DNA of 64,000 nt, from NCBI RefSeq assembly GCF_012844305.1, contig NZ_JABANE010000014.1, positions 42,487-106,486 of the forward strand, read 5' to 3'. Within the stretch, counting starts at the first letter, position 1. Every line of letters starts with the position of its first letter. The position numbers and the translations under genes are program-made. The notes beneath the pieces are model-generated. The model was not told the DNA's origin. It searched no databases and saw only the letters and a program-made list of their open reading frames with translations. The stretch is from Flammeovirga aprica JL-4 (lineage in GTDB: Bacteria; Bacteroidota; Bacteroidia; Cytophagales; Flammeovirgaceae). Below are positions 63,932 through 64,000 of this stretch, piece by piece.

Positions 63932-64000
63932 CCTTAGGTTTGTATATCAATCATTACTTGTAATATTCCAAGAAGGAGGTTTACTTAGTAAGAGGGTTTA

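Noticed and set aside
1..64000. tRNA, rRNA, integrase or phage genes
   Set aside because: No cloverleaf with a conserved T-arm, rRNA-like stretch or integrase motif was recognised on either strand.

Overview
This AT-rich window comes from a Bacteroidota chromosome, most likely a marine gliding Cytophagales relative such as Flammeovirga; the genus is inferred from gene style, not from a marker gene. The evidence for the phylum is two exported proteins with C-terminal type IX secretion (T9SS) sorting domains, TAnnTTTG-type -7 promoter elements, little Shine-Dalgarno sequence, the order sigma-54 activator / lptE / acidic TPR protein / secG, a split 5'-nucleotidase, and a UpxY/NusG-like antiterminator inside a polysaccharide locus. 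No rRNA, tRNA, CRISPR array or prophage was seen.

Layout. 1-2154: the end of a TPR-like gene, a small winged-helix protein and two unknown genes. 2288-5943: sigma-54 activator, LptE lipoprotein, TPR protein and SecG (envelope biogenesis and Sec export). 6013-8537: DUF1761 membrane protein and an exported amidohydrolase with a His-rich tail. 8642-8730: an unusual array of four TGTAC-N10-GTACA sites at exactly 23-bp spacing. 8776-13542: a 1588-residue chitinase with two GH18 domains and a T9SS tail; the gap upstream of it carries four GTACCC repeats. 13844-18112: flavoprotein monooxygenase, BCCT transporter and the two halves of a 5'-nucleotidase. 18371-28042: a 3223-residue surface protein with six LRR plus Ig-like modules and a T9SS tail. 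A 46-residue secreted peptide gene lies in the next gap. 28608-31633: a PorE-like OmpA protein and the heptose epimerase. 31711-36894: cytochrome bd oxidase, CBS protein and a LytTR two-component pair. 37133-42881: a complete RND efflux system (adaptor, pump, TolC). 43098-50748: TspO, a Cys-repeat lipoprotein, MATE pump, Nudix hydrolase, a small secreted protein, an ethanolamine-type permease and an acyl-CoA ligase. 50842-54381: a very large outer-membrane protein of unknown function.

54854-62953 is the start of an exopolysaccharide or O-antigen locus: Wza-like export lipoprotein, Wzc-like tyrosine kinase, small outer-membrane protein, UpxY-like antiterminator, and the four dTDP-L-rhamnose genes rfbBACD. 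Several of its gaps hold long palindromes. Five of them (one only a half) share the core CCCACGACTTAAGTCGTGGG, and two of these five bracket a frameshifted PD-(D/E)XK transposase-type gene at 63017-63879.

The most promising undescribed system is this palindrome family. The core is shared, but the arms differ from copy to copy and are nevertheless mirrored within each copy. Together with the bracketed nuclease it resembles a REP/RAYT-like arrangement built on a different enzyme family; that link is inference.
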